Assembly: GCF_001402915.1 (NCBI RefSeq)
Contig: NZ_CP012945.1
Coordinates: 4,503,501-4,567,500, forward strand
Direction: 5' to 3'
Source of the DNA: Devosia sp. A16
Lineage (GTDB): Bacteria; Pseudomonadota; Alphaproteobacteria; Rhizobiales; Devosiaceae
Length of the DNA stretch: 64,000 nt
The notes under the pieces are model-generated. The model was not told the origin of the DNA. It did not search any database and was given only the letters and a program-made list of their open reading frames with translations. Numbering within the stretch: position 1 is the stretch's first letter; each line of letters opens with the position of its first letter. Shown here piece by piece: positions 16,364-24,123 of the stretch. The translations under genes were made by a program, and so were the position numbers.

Positions 16364-16711
16364 ATGAACACCGACGCCTTGTCCCTCACCTTCGCCGCGC
16401 TCGCCGACCCAACGCGGCGGGCGATCTTGCAGCGGCTCAGTGAGGGCGAGGCGTCGGTGAGCGAACTGACCGCGCCGTTCGACATCTCCATGCCGGCCAT
16501 CTCGAGGCATCTCAAGGTGCTCGAACAGGCCGGGCTGGTGGCGCGGACCCGGCAGGCGCAGTGGCGCCCGGTGCAGCTCAACGCCGCGCCGCTCGCCGAG
16601 CTCGCCAGTTGGGTCGAGCGCTACCGCCGGCATTGGGACAAGAACTTTGCGCGCATGGATGCGTACCTCGCCGAACTGCAGAAGGGGGATCCGGATGCCC
16701 CGCGGCAATAG
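16364..16711 (+). CDS. ArsR family winged-helix regulator
   Basis: 115 aa from the ATG (a GTG three codons upstream is possible; neither has a clear ribosome site). Winged helix: LADPTRRAILQRLSEGEASV, then ISMPAISRHLKVLEQAGLV (recognition helix) and the wing VARTRQAQWRPVQLN. It lacks the cysteine metal site of metal-sensing ArsR proteins and resembles the ArsR partners of SRPBCC/AHSA1 genes. It overlaps the next gene by 17 nt. Probably represses this operon at the palindrome just upstream. Confidence 0.9.
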   Translation: MNTDALSLTFAALADPTRRAILQRLSEGEASVSELTAPFDISMPAISRHLKVLEQAGLVARTRQAQWRPVQLNAAPLAELASWVERYRRHWDKNFARMDAYLAELQKGDPDAPRQ

Positions 16712-17282
16712 CGTCACCGCCGAGCAGGCAGCCCTGGTGCTGGAGTTCGACCGGCTGTTCGATGCGCCGCGGGCTCTGGTCTGGCGGATGTGGAAGGATC
16801 CCGAGCACATGGTGCGCTGGCACGGGCCGGAGGGCTATGCGCTGTTGAGTTGCGACATCGACTTCCGCGTCGGCGGCGCGTGGCGGCGCTGCATGAGCAA
16901 CGGCCCGGGCCATGCCCACTGGATCAGCGGCAAGTATCTCGAGATCGACGAGCCGAGCCGGCTGAGCTTCACCTACATCAACGAGTATGACGGCTTCGAG
17001 ACCGTGGTGACGATGGATTTCGTCGACGAGGCCGGCAAGACCCGCATGTATTTCCGCCAGACCCCGTTCATCAGCGCCGAGGAGCGCGATGGGCATGGCT
17101 GGGGCTGGAAGAGCGGCTTCGACGTGTTCGACCGCTATGTGGCGCAGTTCATCGACGAGGACTGGCGCCCCAAGGGCCGGCCGCGCAGCGATGGCGTCGC
17201 CGAGGACATCGTCGCCGCACGGCGCCGCGCTCTGGAGAGCAAACGGGAGGACCAGGATGCTGACGCTGCCAGTGATCGTTGA
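16695..17282 (+). CDS. SRPBCC (AHSA1-like) domain protein
   Basis: 195 aa. START-like hydrophobic-ligand fold: VLEFDRLFDAPRALVWRMW, the PEHMVRWHGPEG block, DIDFRVGGAWRRCM, SGKYLEIDEPSRLSFTY and a C-terminal helix around GWKSGFDVFDRYVAQF. Start MPRGNSV has AAGGGGG upstream. It is the standard partner of ArsR regulators of this class. The ligand or function is unknown. The C-terminus is about 30 residues longer than minimal AHSA1 proteins. Confidence 0.87.
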   Translation: MPRGNSVTAEQAALVLEFDRLFDAPRALVWRMWKDPEHMVRWHGPEGYALLSCDIDFRVGGAWRRCMSNGPGHAHWISGKYLEIDEPSRLSFTYINEYDGFETVVTMDFVDEAGKTRMYFRQTPFISAEERDGHGWGWKSGFDVFDRYVAQFIDEDWRPKGRPRSDGVAEDIVAARRRALESKREDQDADAASDR

Positions 17283-17748
17283 ACGGGCCGAGCAGCCCTA
17301 TGTCGCTATCCGCCGCCGGGTGACCATCCCGTTTGGCGAGGCCATCGGGCCGATCATGGGCCAGCTCTTCGGCGCAATCGATAGTCAATCGATTCAAGCG
17401 TCTGGGCCGGTATTCTTCAAGTACAACATCGTCGCAATGCCCGAGCTCGAGATCGAGTTCGCCGTCCCCACCGCCACAAAGCTGCCTGTGGCCTCCCCGC
17501 TGCTGAGCGGGGTTCTGCCGGCCGGCCGCTATGCCCAGCTCACCTATTGGGGCCACTACGACAACCTGATCGAGGCCAACGCGGTGCTGATCGGCTGGGC
17601 CAGGCATAAGGGTATCGCCTGGGACGCCACCGAAGCGCCGGACGGCGATCACTTTGCGGCTCGCGTCGAAATCTACCCGAACGGCCCGGACGACGAGCCC
17701 GATCCCGACAAGTGGGAGACCACCGTGGCGATCAAGGTGCGGGACTAG
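17257..17748 (+). CDS. GyrI-like small-molecule-binding domain protein (second copy)
   Basis: 163 aa. Features: VIVERAEQPYVAIRRRVT, MPELEIEFAVPTA, PAGRYAQLTYWGHYDNL and EPDPDKWETTVAI. The ATG at 17257 has a GGGAGG site and lies inside the end of the SRPBCC gene (26-nt overlap), so translation is likely coupled. It is paralogous to the protein at 12480-12977 although sequence outside the core differs. Placement in an ArsR/SRPBCC operon suggests a role in binding or sequestering a small toxic compound, which is inference. Confidence 0.83.
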   Translation: MLTLPVIVERAEQPYVAIRRRVTIPFGEAIGPIMGQLFGAIDSQSIQASGPVFFKYNIVAMPELEIEFAVPTATKLPVASPLLSGVLPAGRYAQLTYWGHYDNLIEANAVLIGWARHKGIAWDATEAPDGDHFAARVEIYPNGPDDEPDPDKWETTVAIKVRD

Positions 17749-17750
17749 CC

Positions 17751-18536
17751 ATGCTGCTGCGAGACCGGGTCGCCGTCGTCTATGGCGCGTCGGGCGCGGT
17801 CGGCGGTGCCGTCGCCAGGGCCTACGCCCGGGAGGGAGCGCATGTGTTCCTCGCCGCCCGCGGCCGCGAGCGGCTCGAAGCCGTCGCAGCCGAGATCGCG
17901 GCTGCCGGGGGCAGGGCGGAGGTGGCGCCGGTCGATGCCACCGACCATGACGCGGTCGAGGCGCATCTCGAGGCCATCGCTGCGCGAGCCGGTCCGGTCA
18001 AGATGATGTTCAATGCCGTGTCCCTCGACGACACGCAGGGCCAGAAGCTGATCGACATGCCGCGGGAAAGGTTCATCGCGCCGATCGTAACCGGCATGAA
18101 GACCTGGTTTTCCACCGGCACCGCCAATGCCCGCCACATGGCGGCGAATGGCGGCGGCGTCATCGTCGGAATTTCGGCCAATGCGGCGCGCGAGGCCTAT
18201 GACATCATGGGCGGCTTCGGCGTGTCGCAGGCAGCGATCGAACACTTCCTCCGCCACCTCGCGGTCGAGAACGGTCCCGCGGGCGTGCGCTGCGTCTGCG
18301 TTCGCTCCCCGGGTTCTCCCGATGCGCCCGGCGTCCGCGAAGCCTTCCTGTTGCATGCGCAGCAAGAGGGCATCACGCTCGAGGAAGCCGAGCGTCGCGC
18401 CGGCGAACGCACCCCTCTGCGCAGGCTGACGCCGCTGGCCCAGATCGCCGACGTCGCCGTGCTGCTGGCGTCGGACTTGGCTGGGTCGATGACCGCGACG
18501 GTCGCCAACGCCACGGGCGGGGCGCAGGTGGACTAG
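17751..18536 (+). CDS. Short-chain dehydrogenase-like protein lacking the YxxxK pair
   Basis: 261 aa Rossmann protein. The nucleotide-binding motif VVYGASGAVGGAVA (9-22) and NAV (88-90, for NAG) are present, and Ser142 in VGISANAA fits the catalytic Ser. Where SDRs have YxxxK this protein reads FGVSQ (156-160), with Phe156 for Tyr and Gln160 for Lys. Classical reductase chemistry is therefore unlikely. The region after it (VRCVCVRSPGSPD) is otherwise typical. It starts 2 nt after the GyrI-like stop and is the last gene of the operon. Confidence 0.88.
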   Translation: MLLRDRVAVVYGASGAVGGAVARAYAREGAHVFLAARGRERLEAVAAEIAAAGGRAEVAPVDATDHDAVEAHLEAIAARAGPVKMMFNAVSLDDTQGQKLIDMPRERFIAPIVTGMKTWFSTGTANARHMAANGGGVIVGISANAAREAYDIMGGFGVSQAAIEHFLRHLAVENGPAGVRCVCVRSPGSPDAPGVREAFLLHAQQEGITLEEAERRAGERTPLRRLTPLAQIADVAVLLASDLAGSMTATVANATGGAQVD

Positions 18537-18597
18537 GGGTGGGGACAGAGCGTCACCGGCACAGCAGCTGTGCTCGCTTGCGACCCCACCCACCGGC

Positions 18598-18677
18598 TGT
18601 CATCCCTGCGAAAGCAGGGACCCATCTATCCACCGGTTCGGGCTGCGGGTTGGGTCCCAGCTTTCGCTGGGATGACG
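18598..18677. repeat. Palindromic repeat, family A, copy 3
   Basis: Left arm TGTCATCCCTGCGAAAGCAG..., right arm TGGGTCCCAGCTTTCGCTGG.... Compared with copy 1 the left arm has changed CCCAGC/GCTGGG to CCCTGC/GCAGGG, a paired change that keeps its own small hairpin while reducing pairing between arms. Confidence 0.85.
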
Positions 18678-18717
18678 CCTGAGATGGAGGCCCGATTGTG
18701 CTCAACCGTTTGCCAGC

Positions 18718-19461
18718 TCAGAAAAACTCATCCAGCAACATGTACCAGTCGAGCTTCGCCTCGTCCGGCGCGTCCACGCCATAGGCCGCCAGGAACGACG
18801 GGACCGCTGCCGCGCCATAGTTGTACTCGAGGCTGCGGCAGGCGAGCGCCAGGTCCTGGTAGCGGTCGGCGACGCCAAGCCGCCCGCAGTCGATGAAGCC
18901 GGTGAACCGGCCATCCTCTGCCATGAAGTTGGGAAAGCACGCGTCGCCGTGGGTGACGACGAGGTCTTCCGTCACCGGCGCGTCGGTGATCAGCCGGGCA
19001 TAGTCCGCCGGCCCCTGGCTCGGATCGTCGCCGTCATAGAGCCCGGCGTGATAGCGTGCCGAAGCATCCCTGATGCGGATGCCGACGCGATGATCGAACG
19101 GGCAACTCGCCGGGTCGAGTGCGTGCAGCTGCCGCAACGCTTCGGCCATCAGCCGGGCCGCAGTCTCGGCATTGAGCAGGCTCGTCGACGCCAGGTCGTG
19201 ACCGGGCAGGGCAGTCATCAGCAGCCAGTGTCGGCCGTCATGCTCGGCCGTGTGGATCACCTCGGGGCAGGCGAGGCCCGTGCCGTGCAGCCAGCGCAAC
19301 CGTTCGATCTCGCCCGGCAGCTCCGCCAAGGGGGAGATCGGCTCGGATTTGATGAAGTGCGCCTCCCCGGCGCGGTATACCCACGCGCCGGATTCACCGA
19401 TGATCTGCGGCACGAGCTCGTGGCCGCGGGCCCAGCCGGGCGGCAGGTCTAGTGGTCGCAT
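18718..19461 (-). CDS. APH(3')-family aminoglycoside phosphotransferase homologue
   Basis: 247 aa. Eukaryotic-kinase-like fold with the APH signature: the nucleotide-site lysine in HFIKSEP, the brace region LMTALPGHDL, catalytic loop VVTHGDACFPNFM (catalytic Asp and Asn) and metal motif FIDCGRLGVADRYQDLALA. The protein ends in LLDEFF exactly as APH(3')-II enzymes do. These enzymes phosphorylate the 3'-OH of kanamycin/neomycin-type drugs. The protein is slightly short and clearly diverged, and there are no mobile genes around it, so it looks like a resident chromosomal gene. Its start overlaps the aat stop region by 13 nt. Substrate untested. Confidence 0.85.
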   Translation of the reverse strand: MRPLDLPPGWARGHELVPQIIGESGAWVYRAGEAHFIKSEPISPLAELPGEIERLRWLHGTGLACPEVIHTAEHDGRHWLLMTALPGHDLASTSLLNAETAARLMAEALRQLHALDPASCPFDHRVGIRIRDASARYHAGLYDGDDPSQGPADYARLITDAPVTEDLVVTHGDACFPNFMAEDGRFTGFIDCGRLGVADRYQDLALACRSLEYNYGAAAVPSFLAAYGVDAPDEAKLDWYMLLDEFF

Positions 19462-20078
19462 GCGAAGTAATCGCCCCGGTGCCGCAACGCCTCGGCGAGG
19501 CGGGCCTCATAGTCCTCGCGCGGGATCTCGATGCCGCCGAAGGTGCGCAGGTGGTCGGTGACGAACTGCGTGTCGAGCAGGTGATAGCCGCCAGCCACCA
19601 GCCGCTCGAGCAGGTGCGCCATGGCGATCTTCGAGCAGTCGGTCTTGCGGTGGAACATCGATTCGCCGAAGAATGCCGCGCCCAGCGACACCCCATAGAG
19701 CCCGCCGACCAGCGCCGGCCCGTCCCACACCTCGACCGTATGGACGATGCCGCGCTCGAACAACGCGCCGTAGAGGCGGCGGATCTCGGGGTTGATCCAG
19801 GTCGACTCGCGGTCGACCCCGGCGGTCGCACATCCTTCGATGACGGCAGGGAAGTCGGTATCCACCTTCACCTGATAGGGGTGGGTGCGCAGGGTTTTCC
19901 TGAGGCTGCGCGAAATGTGAAATCGGTCGAGCGGGATGATGCCGCGCTTCTGCGGGCTGACCCAGAACAGATCCGGCGACTCCGCGTCCTCCGCCATCGG
20001 GAAGATGCCGGCCTGATAGGCCCGGACGATCAGTTCGGGCGTCAGGTCGATGGCGAACGGATCCGGCTTCTTGCTCAT
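19449..20078 (-). CDS. aat: Leucyl/phenylalanyl-tRNA-protein transferase
   Basis: 209 aa, cytosolic N-end rule enzyme that adds Leu or Phe to proteins with N-terminal Arg or Lys, targeting them to ClpAP. Family features: AYQAGIFPMAED, LFWVSPQKRGIIPLDRFHIS, TWINPEIRRLY, VGGLYGVSLGAAFFGESMF, KIAMAHLLERL and LLDTQFVTDHLRTFGG. Full length for the alphaproteobacterial form. In Hyphomicrobiales aat is usually near accBC-aroQ-dsbA, as here. Confidence 0.96.
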   Translation of the reverse strand: MSKKPDPFAIDLTPELIVRAYQAGIFPMAEDAESPDLFWVSPQKRGIIPLDRFHISRSLRKTLRTHPYQVKVDTDFPAVIEGCATAGVDRESTWINPEIRRLYGALFERGIVHTVEVWDGPALVGGLYGVSLGAAFFGESMFHRKTDCSKIAMAHLLERLVAGGYHLLDTQFVTDHLRTFGGIEIPREDYEARLAEALRHRGDYFACDH

Positions 20079-20176
20079 GGGCTGAATATGGGCTCGCCGC
20101 GATTGCGAAACAACGCCAAAGCAGGCTTGCCACCGCAGCGCCCGGACGCGATTGTGCCGCCCGGCCGAGGAAGTCG

Positions 20177-21130
20177 ATGAACAAGTGGGTGCGGCGCATC
20201 ATCGTGGGGATCGTCATCGTCGCGGTGCTGTTCATCGCCGTGGGCGGTGTCGGCACCTCGATGCTGATGAACCACCTGCTGACCCCAGGGGGTGTCGACT
20301 GGAGCGGCGCCAACAATCCAGATCCACCGACCGATCCATATGAGCTGGGCTATCGCGGCGATCCGCGGGCGGCGCTCGGGCTGCCGTTCGAGACCGTGCG
20401 CTACGCCACCGAACTGGGCGAGGCCGAGGCCTGGTTCGTCCCCGCCGCCAAGATGACGGGACCGTGGGCGGTCTACGTCCACGGCATCGGCGGCATCCGC
20501 GAGAACGGCTATCGTCAGCTATCGATCCTCAACGCTGCCGGGATCCCGACGCTGCTGATCACCTATCGTAACGACAAGGGCGCCCCATCGCCCCAGAACG
20601 CCCTCTACAGCTTCGGTGTAAACGAGTGGCGTGACCTCGACGCGGCGGTGAGCTGGATGCTGGCCCGCGGAGCACCCAGCGTCATTCTCGTCGGTGAGTC
20701 GATGGGCGGCGGCATCGTCGGCCAGTTCCTGATGCACTCGGGCGAGGCCGACAAGGTGGTGGCGCTGGCGCTCGATGCGCCGGCGCTCGATTTCACCGAG
20801 GTGGTGGCCGACAAGATCGGCGCGCGCATGATCCCGCTGGCGCGCACGCTGGCCACTGCCGGCATCTTCATCTTCGATACCTATCGTCGGGCCGAGCTCA
20901 GCAAGGCGGTGAGCCTCGATGCGGTAGCGAAGTTCCCGGGCCCGCTGTTTCTCGCGCATGGGACGACCGACGGCCTGGTGCCGGTCACCATCAGCGAGCG
21001 GCTGGTCGCGGCGCGCACGGCGCCCACGACTTACCTGCAGACAGCAGCCAACCACCTGCTGTCGTTCAAGGAGAACCCGGGGCGTTATCGGGCCGAAATG
21101 GGCGGCTTCCTCGACAGCCTCGGCCGCTGA
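20177..21130 (+). CDS. Membrane-anchored alpha/beta hydrolase
   Basis: 317 aa. One N-terminal transmembrane segment (about 7-30, RRIIVGIVIVAVLFIAVGGV) without a clear cleavage site, then a hydrolase domain facing the periplasm. Visible: oxyanion region VYVHGIGGIRENG, nucleophile elbow VGESMGGG, acid region FLAHGTTDGLVPV and histidine in AANHLLSF. The catalytic triad is thus complete. Substrate unknown. Divergently transcribed from aat, with about 100 nt between the starts. Confidence 0.87.
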   Translation: MNKWVRRIIVGIVIVAVLFIAVGGVGTSMLMNHLLTPGGVDWSGANNPDPPTDPYELGYRGDPRAALGLPFETVRYATELGEAEAWFVPAAKMTGPWAVYVHGIGGIRENGYRQLSILNAAGIPTLLITYRNDKGAPSPQNALYSFGVNEWRDLDAAVSWMLARGAPSVILVGESMGGGIVGQFLMHSGEADKVVALALDAPALDFTEVVADKIGARMIPLARTLATAGIFIFDTYRRAELSKAVSLDAVAKFPGPLFLAHGTTDGLVPVTISERLVAARTAPTTYLQTAANHLLSFKENPGRYRAEMGGFLDSLGR

Positions 21131-21133
21131 GGC

Positions 21134-21235
21134 TCAGCGGAGCACCAGGCGCACCAGCAGCGGCAGGCTGATGGCGGCGAGGACGACGGGCAACATCAGG
21201 ACGAAGGCGTCGAGGTAATCGATCAGGTGCGGCAT
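21134..21235 (-). CDS. Small membrane protein, 33 aa (unannotated-type ORF)
   Basis: ATG at 21235 preceded by AAGGAG at 7-nt spacing. The product begins MPHLIDYLDAFVLMLPVVLA and continues AISLPLLVRLVLR, i.e. a short acidic N-terminus, one transmembrane helix of about 22 residues and a basic C-terminal end, consistent with an inner-membrane microprotein. It converges on the hydrolase gene with 3 nt between the stops. No homologue is recognised. The ribosome site, TM pattern and lack of alternative explanation support it. Confidence 0.55.
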   Translation of the reverse strand: MPHLIDYLDAFVLMLPVVLAAISLPLLVRLVLR

Positions 21236-21384
21236 GGCACGATCTCCTTGGGTTGGAGCGTCATGACAGCTGCAGGCTGAACCGGCGCTGGAGCGGCCGT
21301 TCAGATTTCGTTAACGAGTCGGGCGGCGCATGCCGGGGTGCCTTGCCCCTGTCGCTACATCTGACTGTCGCGTCCTCGCACCGG

Positions 21385-21467
21385 GTCATTCCCGCGAAAG
21401 CGGGAACCTCTGTTTTGGTCCAGCACCGAGCCCAGAAACGAAGATCCCCGCTTTCGCGGGGATGACA
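21385..21467. repeat. Palindromic repeat, family A, copy 4
   Basis: Left arm GTCATTCCCGCGAAAGCGGG (21385 on) and right arm CCCCGCTTTCGCGGGGATGAC (ending 21467, last parts) pair with small differences. It lies between the 33-aa ORF promoter side and the end of accC and could act as a terminator-like structure for accC. Confidence 0.88.
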
Positions 21468-21515
21468 TCGAGTGTGTGGGCTGACGCGGTCTACAGAGCC
21501 GTGGCCGCTTCGGCC

Positions 21516-22859
21516 TCAGTGCTTCATCCCGAGGTACTTTTCCAGCCAGTGGATGTCGTAGTTGCCGGCGATGATGTCCGGTTCCTTGATCAGACGCTGG
21601 AACAGGGGCAAGGTGGTCTTGATCCCATCGACGACGAACTCGTCCACCGCGCGGCGCAGGCGCTGCAGGCACTCCTCGCGGGTACGGCCATAGACGATCA
21701 GCTTGCCGATCAGGCTGTCATAGTAGGGCGGGATCGAATAGCCGGCATAAACCGCGGAATCGACGCGCACGCCGACGCCGCCGGCGGGGTGGTAGAAGCT
21801 GATCTTGCCCGGCGACGGGGTGAAGGTCTGCGGGTCCTCGGCGTTGATGCGCACTTCGATGGCGTGGCCGGTGAAGGTGATCTTCTCCTGCTCAAGGCTC
21901 AGCTTTTCGCCCGAGGCGACGCGGATCTGCTCATAGACCAGGTCGACGCCCGTGATGCGCTCGGTGACCGGATGCTCCACCTGCAGGCGGGTGTTCATCT
22001 CGATGAAATAGAACTCGCCGTTTTCGTACAGGAACTCGATGGTGCCGGCGCCCGAGTATTTGAGCTTGCGCATGGCGGCGGCGCAGATCTCGCCGATCTT
22101 GTCGCGCTGGTCGGCCGGCACGGTGGGGGCCGAGGCCTCTTCCCAGACCTTCTGGTGACGGCGCTGCAGCGAGCAGTCGCGGGTGCCCAGGTGCACGGCG
22201 TTGCCCTGGCCGTCGCCCATCACCTGCACTTCGATGTGCCGCGGCTTGCCGAGGTATTTTTCCATGTAGACGGAATCGTTGCCGAAGGCGGCCTTGGCTT
22301 CGGAGCGGGCCGTCGACCAGGCGGTCAGCAGGTCGAGCTCGGTATGCGCCACCTTCATGCCGCGCCCGCCGCCGCCGGCTGTCGCCTTGATCAGCACCGG
22401 GTAGCCGATCTCGGCGGCAGTCTTCTTGGCGTCGGCTTCGGTCGCGACCTCGCCCTTCGAGCCGGGCACCACGGGGATGCCGAGCTCCACGGCCGTCTGC
22501 TTGGCGGTGATCTTGTCGCCCATGATCGAGATGTGATGCTCGGACGGCCCGATAAAGGTGATCTTGTGTTCGGTCAGGATGCGGGCAAAGCGCGCATTCT
22601 CGCTGAGGAAGCCATAGCCCGGGTGCACCGCGTCGGCCCCGGTGATCTCGCAGGCGGCGAGGATCGAGGGAATGTTGAGGTAGCTGTCCTTGGCCGGCGG
22701 CGGCCCGATGCAGACGCTTTCGTCGGCCAGCCGCACATGCATGGCGTTGGAATCGGCGGTCGAATGGACGGCGACGGTCTGGATGCCGAGCTCCTTGCAG
22801 GCCCTGAGGATGCGGAGCGCGATCTCGCCGCGATTGGCGATGAGGACCTTCTGGAACAT
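21516..22859 (-). CDS. accC: Acetyl-CoA carboxylase biotin carboxylase subunit
   Basis: 447 aa. ATP-grasp enzyme that carboxylates biotin on AccB, first step of fatty acid synthesis. Motifs: N-terminal FQKVLIANRGEIALRILRAC, ATP-grasp glycine loop KATAGGGGRGMKVA, HIEVQVMGD, FIEMNTRLQVEHPVTE and AIEVRINAEDP. Full length. Follows accB with a 6-nt gap, so the two are co-transcribed after aroQ. Confidence 0.98.
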   Translation of the reverse strand: MFQKVLIANRGEIALRILRACKELGIQTVAVHSTADSNAMHVRLADESVCIGPPPAKDSYLNIPSILAACEITGADAVHPGYGFLSENARFARILTEHKITFIGPSEHHISIMGDKITAKQTAVELGIPVVPGSKGEVATEADAKKTAAEIGYPVLIKATAGGGGRGMKVAHTELDLLTAWSTARSEAKAAFGNDSVYMEKYLGKPRHIEVQVMGDGQGNAVHLGTRDCSLQRRHQKVWEEASAPTVPADQRDKIGEICAAAMRKLKYSGAGTIEFLYENGEFYFIEMNTRLQVEHPVTERITGVDLVYEQIRVASGEKLSLEQEKITFTGHAIEVRINAEDPQTFTPSPGKISFYHPAGGVGVRVDSAVYAGYSIPPYYDSLIGKLIVYGRTREECLQRLRRAVDEFVVDGIKTTLPLFQRLIKEPDIIAGNYDIHWLEKYLGMKH

Positions 22860-22865
22860 GCCGGC

Positions 22866-23360
22866 TTACTCGATCACGACCAGCGGCTGGCCGTATTCGA
22901 CCGGCGAAGCGTCTTCGACGAGGATGCGGGTGACGGTGCCCGAGCGATGCGCCGGGATCTGGTTCATGGTCTTCATCGCTTCGATGATCAGCACCGTCTG
23001 GCCTTCCGAGACCTTGGCGCCGACACTGGCGAAGGCGGGCTTGCCCGGTTCGGGCGCGAGGTAGGCCGTGCCGACCATCGGGGAGGTGAGGGTGCCGGGA
23101 TTCGAGCTCACGTCGTCATGGTTCGGGGCGAGACCGGCGGCGACGCCGGCCGGAGCGACCGGGGCAGGTGCGGCCGCGGGAGCCGGAGCGTAAGCCGGCA
23201 CGGCAACCTGCTGCACTGCCTGGCTGGCATAGGAGCGAGTGACGCGGACACGCAGGTCCTCGCGCTCGATCTCGATTTCGGCAAGGTTCTGCTCGTTGAG
23301 CAGCTTGGCGATGGCCTCGATCAGTTCCTGATCGGCATTCGGGGACGACGCCTTGGTCAT
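22866..23360 (-). CDS. accB: Biotin carboxyl carrier protein of acetyl-CoA carboxylase
   Basis: 164 aa. An N-terminal helical part ([20 protein letters not shown]), an Ala/Pro-rich mobile linker (about 60-80) and the biotinyl domain with the biotinylated lysine in [12 protein letters not shown] and the family thumb region around [16 protein letters not shown]. Works with AccC and the carboxyltransferase AccAD in the cytosol. Located between aroQ (10 nt upstream) and accC. Confidence 0.98.
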   Translation of the reverse strand: MTKASSPNADQELIEAIAKLLNEQNLAEIEIEREDLRVRVTRSYASQAVQQVAVPAYAPAPAAAPAPVAPAGVAAGLAPNHDDVSSNPGTLTSPMVGTAYLAPEPGKPAFASVGAKVSEGQTVLIIEAMKTMNQIPAHRSGTVTRILVEDASPVEYGQPLVVIE

Positions 23361-23370
23361 GTTCTGCCTC

Positions 23371-23805
23371 TTAGAGTTTTTCGGCCAGTGCGTGGAGGGC
23401 CAGCCTATATCCGGTAGCGCCCAGACCGCAAATCACCCCCATCGCCACCGGCGAAACATAGGAGTGATGGCGGAACGCCTCACGGGTGTAGATGTTGGAC
23501 AAGTGGACTTCGATCACCGGCAACCCCACGGCGCGGAAAGCGTCATGGATGGCGATCGAGGTGTGCGAGTAGGCGCCCGGATTGATGACGATGGCGTCGA
23601 AACTGCCCAACGCCTCTTGGATCCAGGTGACCAGTTCGCCTTCGATGTTGGATTGCTTGCAGGTGACCTCGAGGCCAAGCGTCTTGCCTTCGGCAATCGC
23701 CATCTTCTCGATGTCGGCAAGCGTCTGCGTGCCGTAGGTCTGGGGCTCGCGGGTCCCGAGCATGTTGAGGTTCGGGCCGTTGAGAACGAGGACGCGGTGA
23801 GCCAT
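23371..23805 (-). CDS. aroQ: Type II 3-dehydroquinate dehydratase
   Basis: 144 aa. Third step of the shikimate pathway. Family pattern: [17 protein letters not shown] with the catalytic Tyr soon after (TYGTQTL), [16 protein letters not shown] and [20 protein letters not shown] (conserved His and Arg). Start MAHRVLVL, with AAGG 8 nt upstream, is preferred over a GTG six codons earlier. First gene of aroQ-accB-accC, a standard order in this order of bacteria. Confidence 0.97.
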   Translation of the reverse strand: MAHRVLVLNGPNLNMLGTREPQTYGTQTLADIEKMAIAEGKTLGLEVTCKQSNIEGELVTWIQEALGSFDAIVINPGAYSHTSIAIHDAFRAVGLPVIEVHLSNIYTREAFRHHSYVSPVAMGVICGLGATGYRLALHALAEKL

Positions 23806-23918
23806 GGTTCGTGCCTTTTGCACCGGCCCCCCAGCGGGCGCAAGCGTGGCGCGGAGTAATGCACGAAAAAGGGCGGATTTGCGGCGGTCGGGGTAGGAGC
23901 GCCGATCTCACGGTCATC

Positions 23919-24101
23919 GCCTTCTCCCCTTGTGGGAGAAGGTGCCCGAAGGGCGGATGAGGGGTATCTCTCCGCGTACTCAATCGCCCTTCGCTATGCT
24001 CAGGTGGCGCTACACTTCGTTGCGCGGCCCCCTCATCCGGCCTTCGGCCACCTCGCGGCGAAGGCTTCGCCCTCGTCCGCTGGCCACAAGGGGAGAAGGC
24101 C
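23919..24101. repeat. Palindromic repeat, family B, copy 1
   Basis: Long inverted repeat: GCCTTCTCCCCTTGTGGGAG on the left and CCACAAGGGGAGAAGGC on the right, with inner arms GGGCGGATGAGGGG and CCCCCTCATCCG. This is the kind of element very common between genes in Hyphomicrobiales. It occupies almost the whole aroQ-dsbA gap. A second copy lies at 26870-26985. Confidence 0.88.
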
Positions 24102-24123
24102 ACGCCAGCATGCTTCGTGCAGA

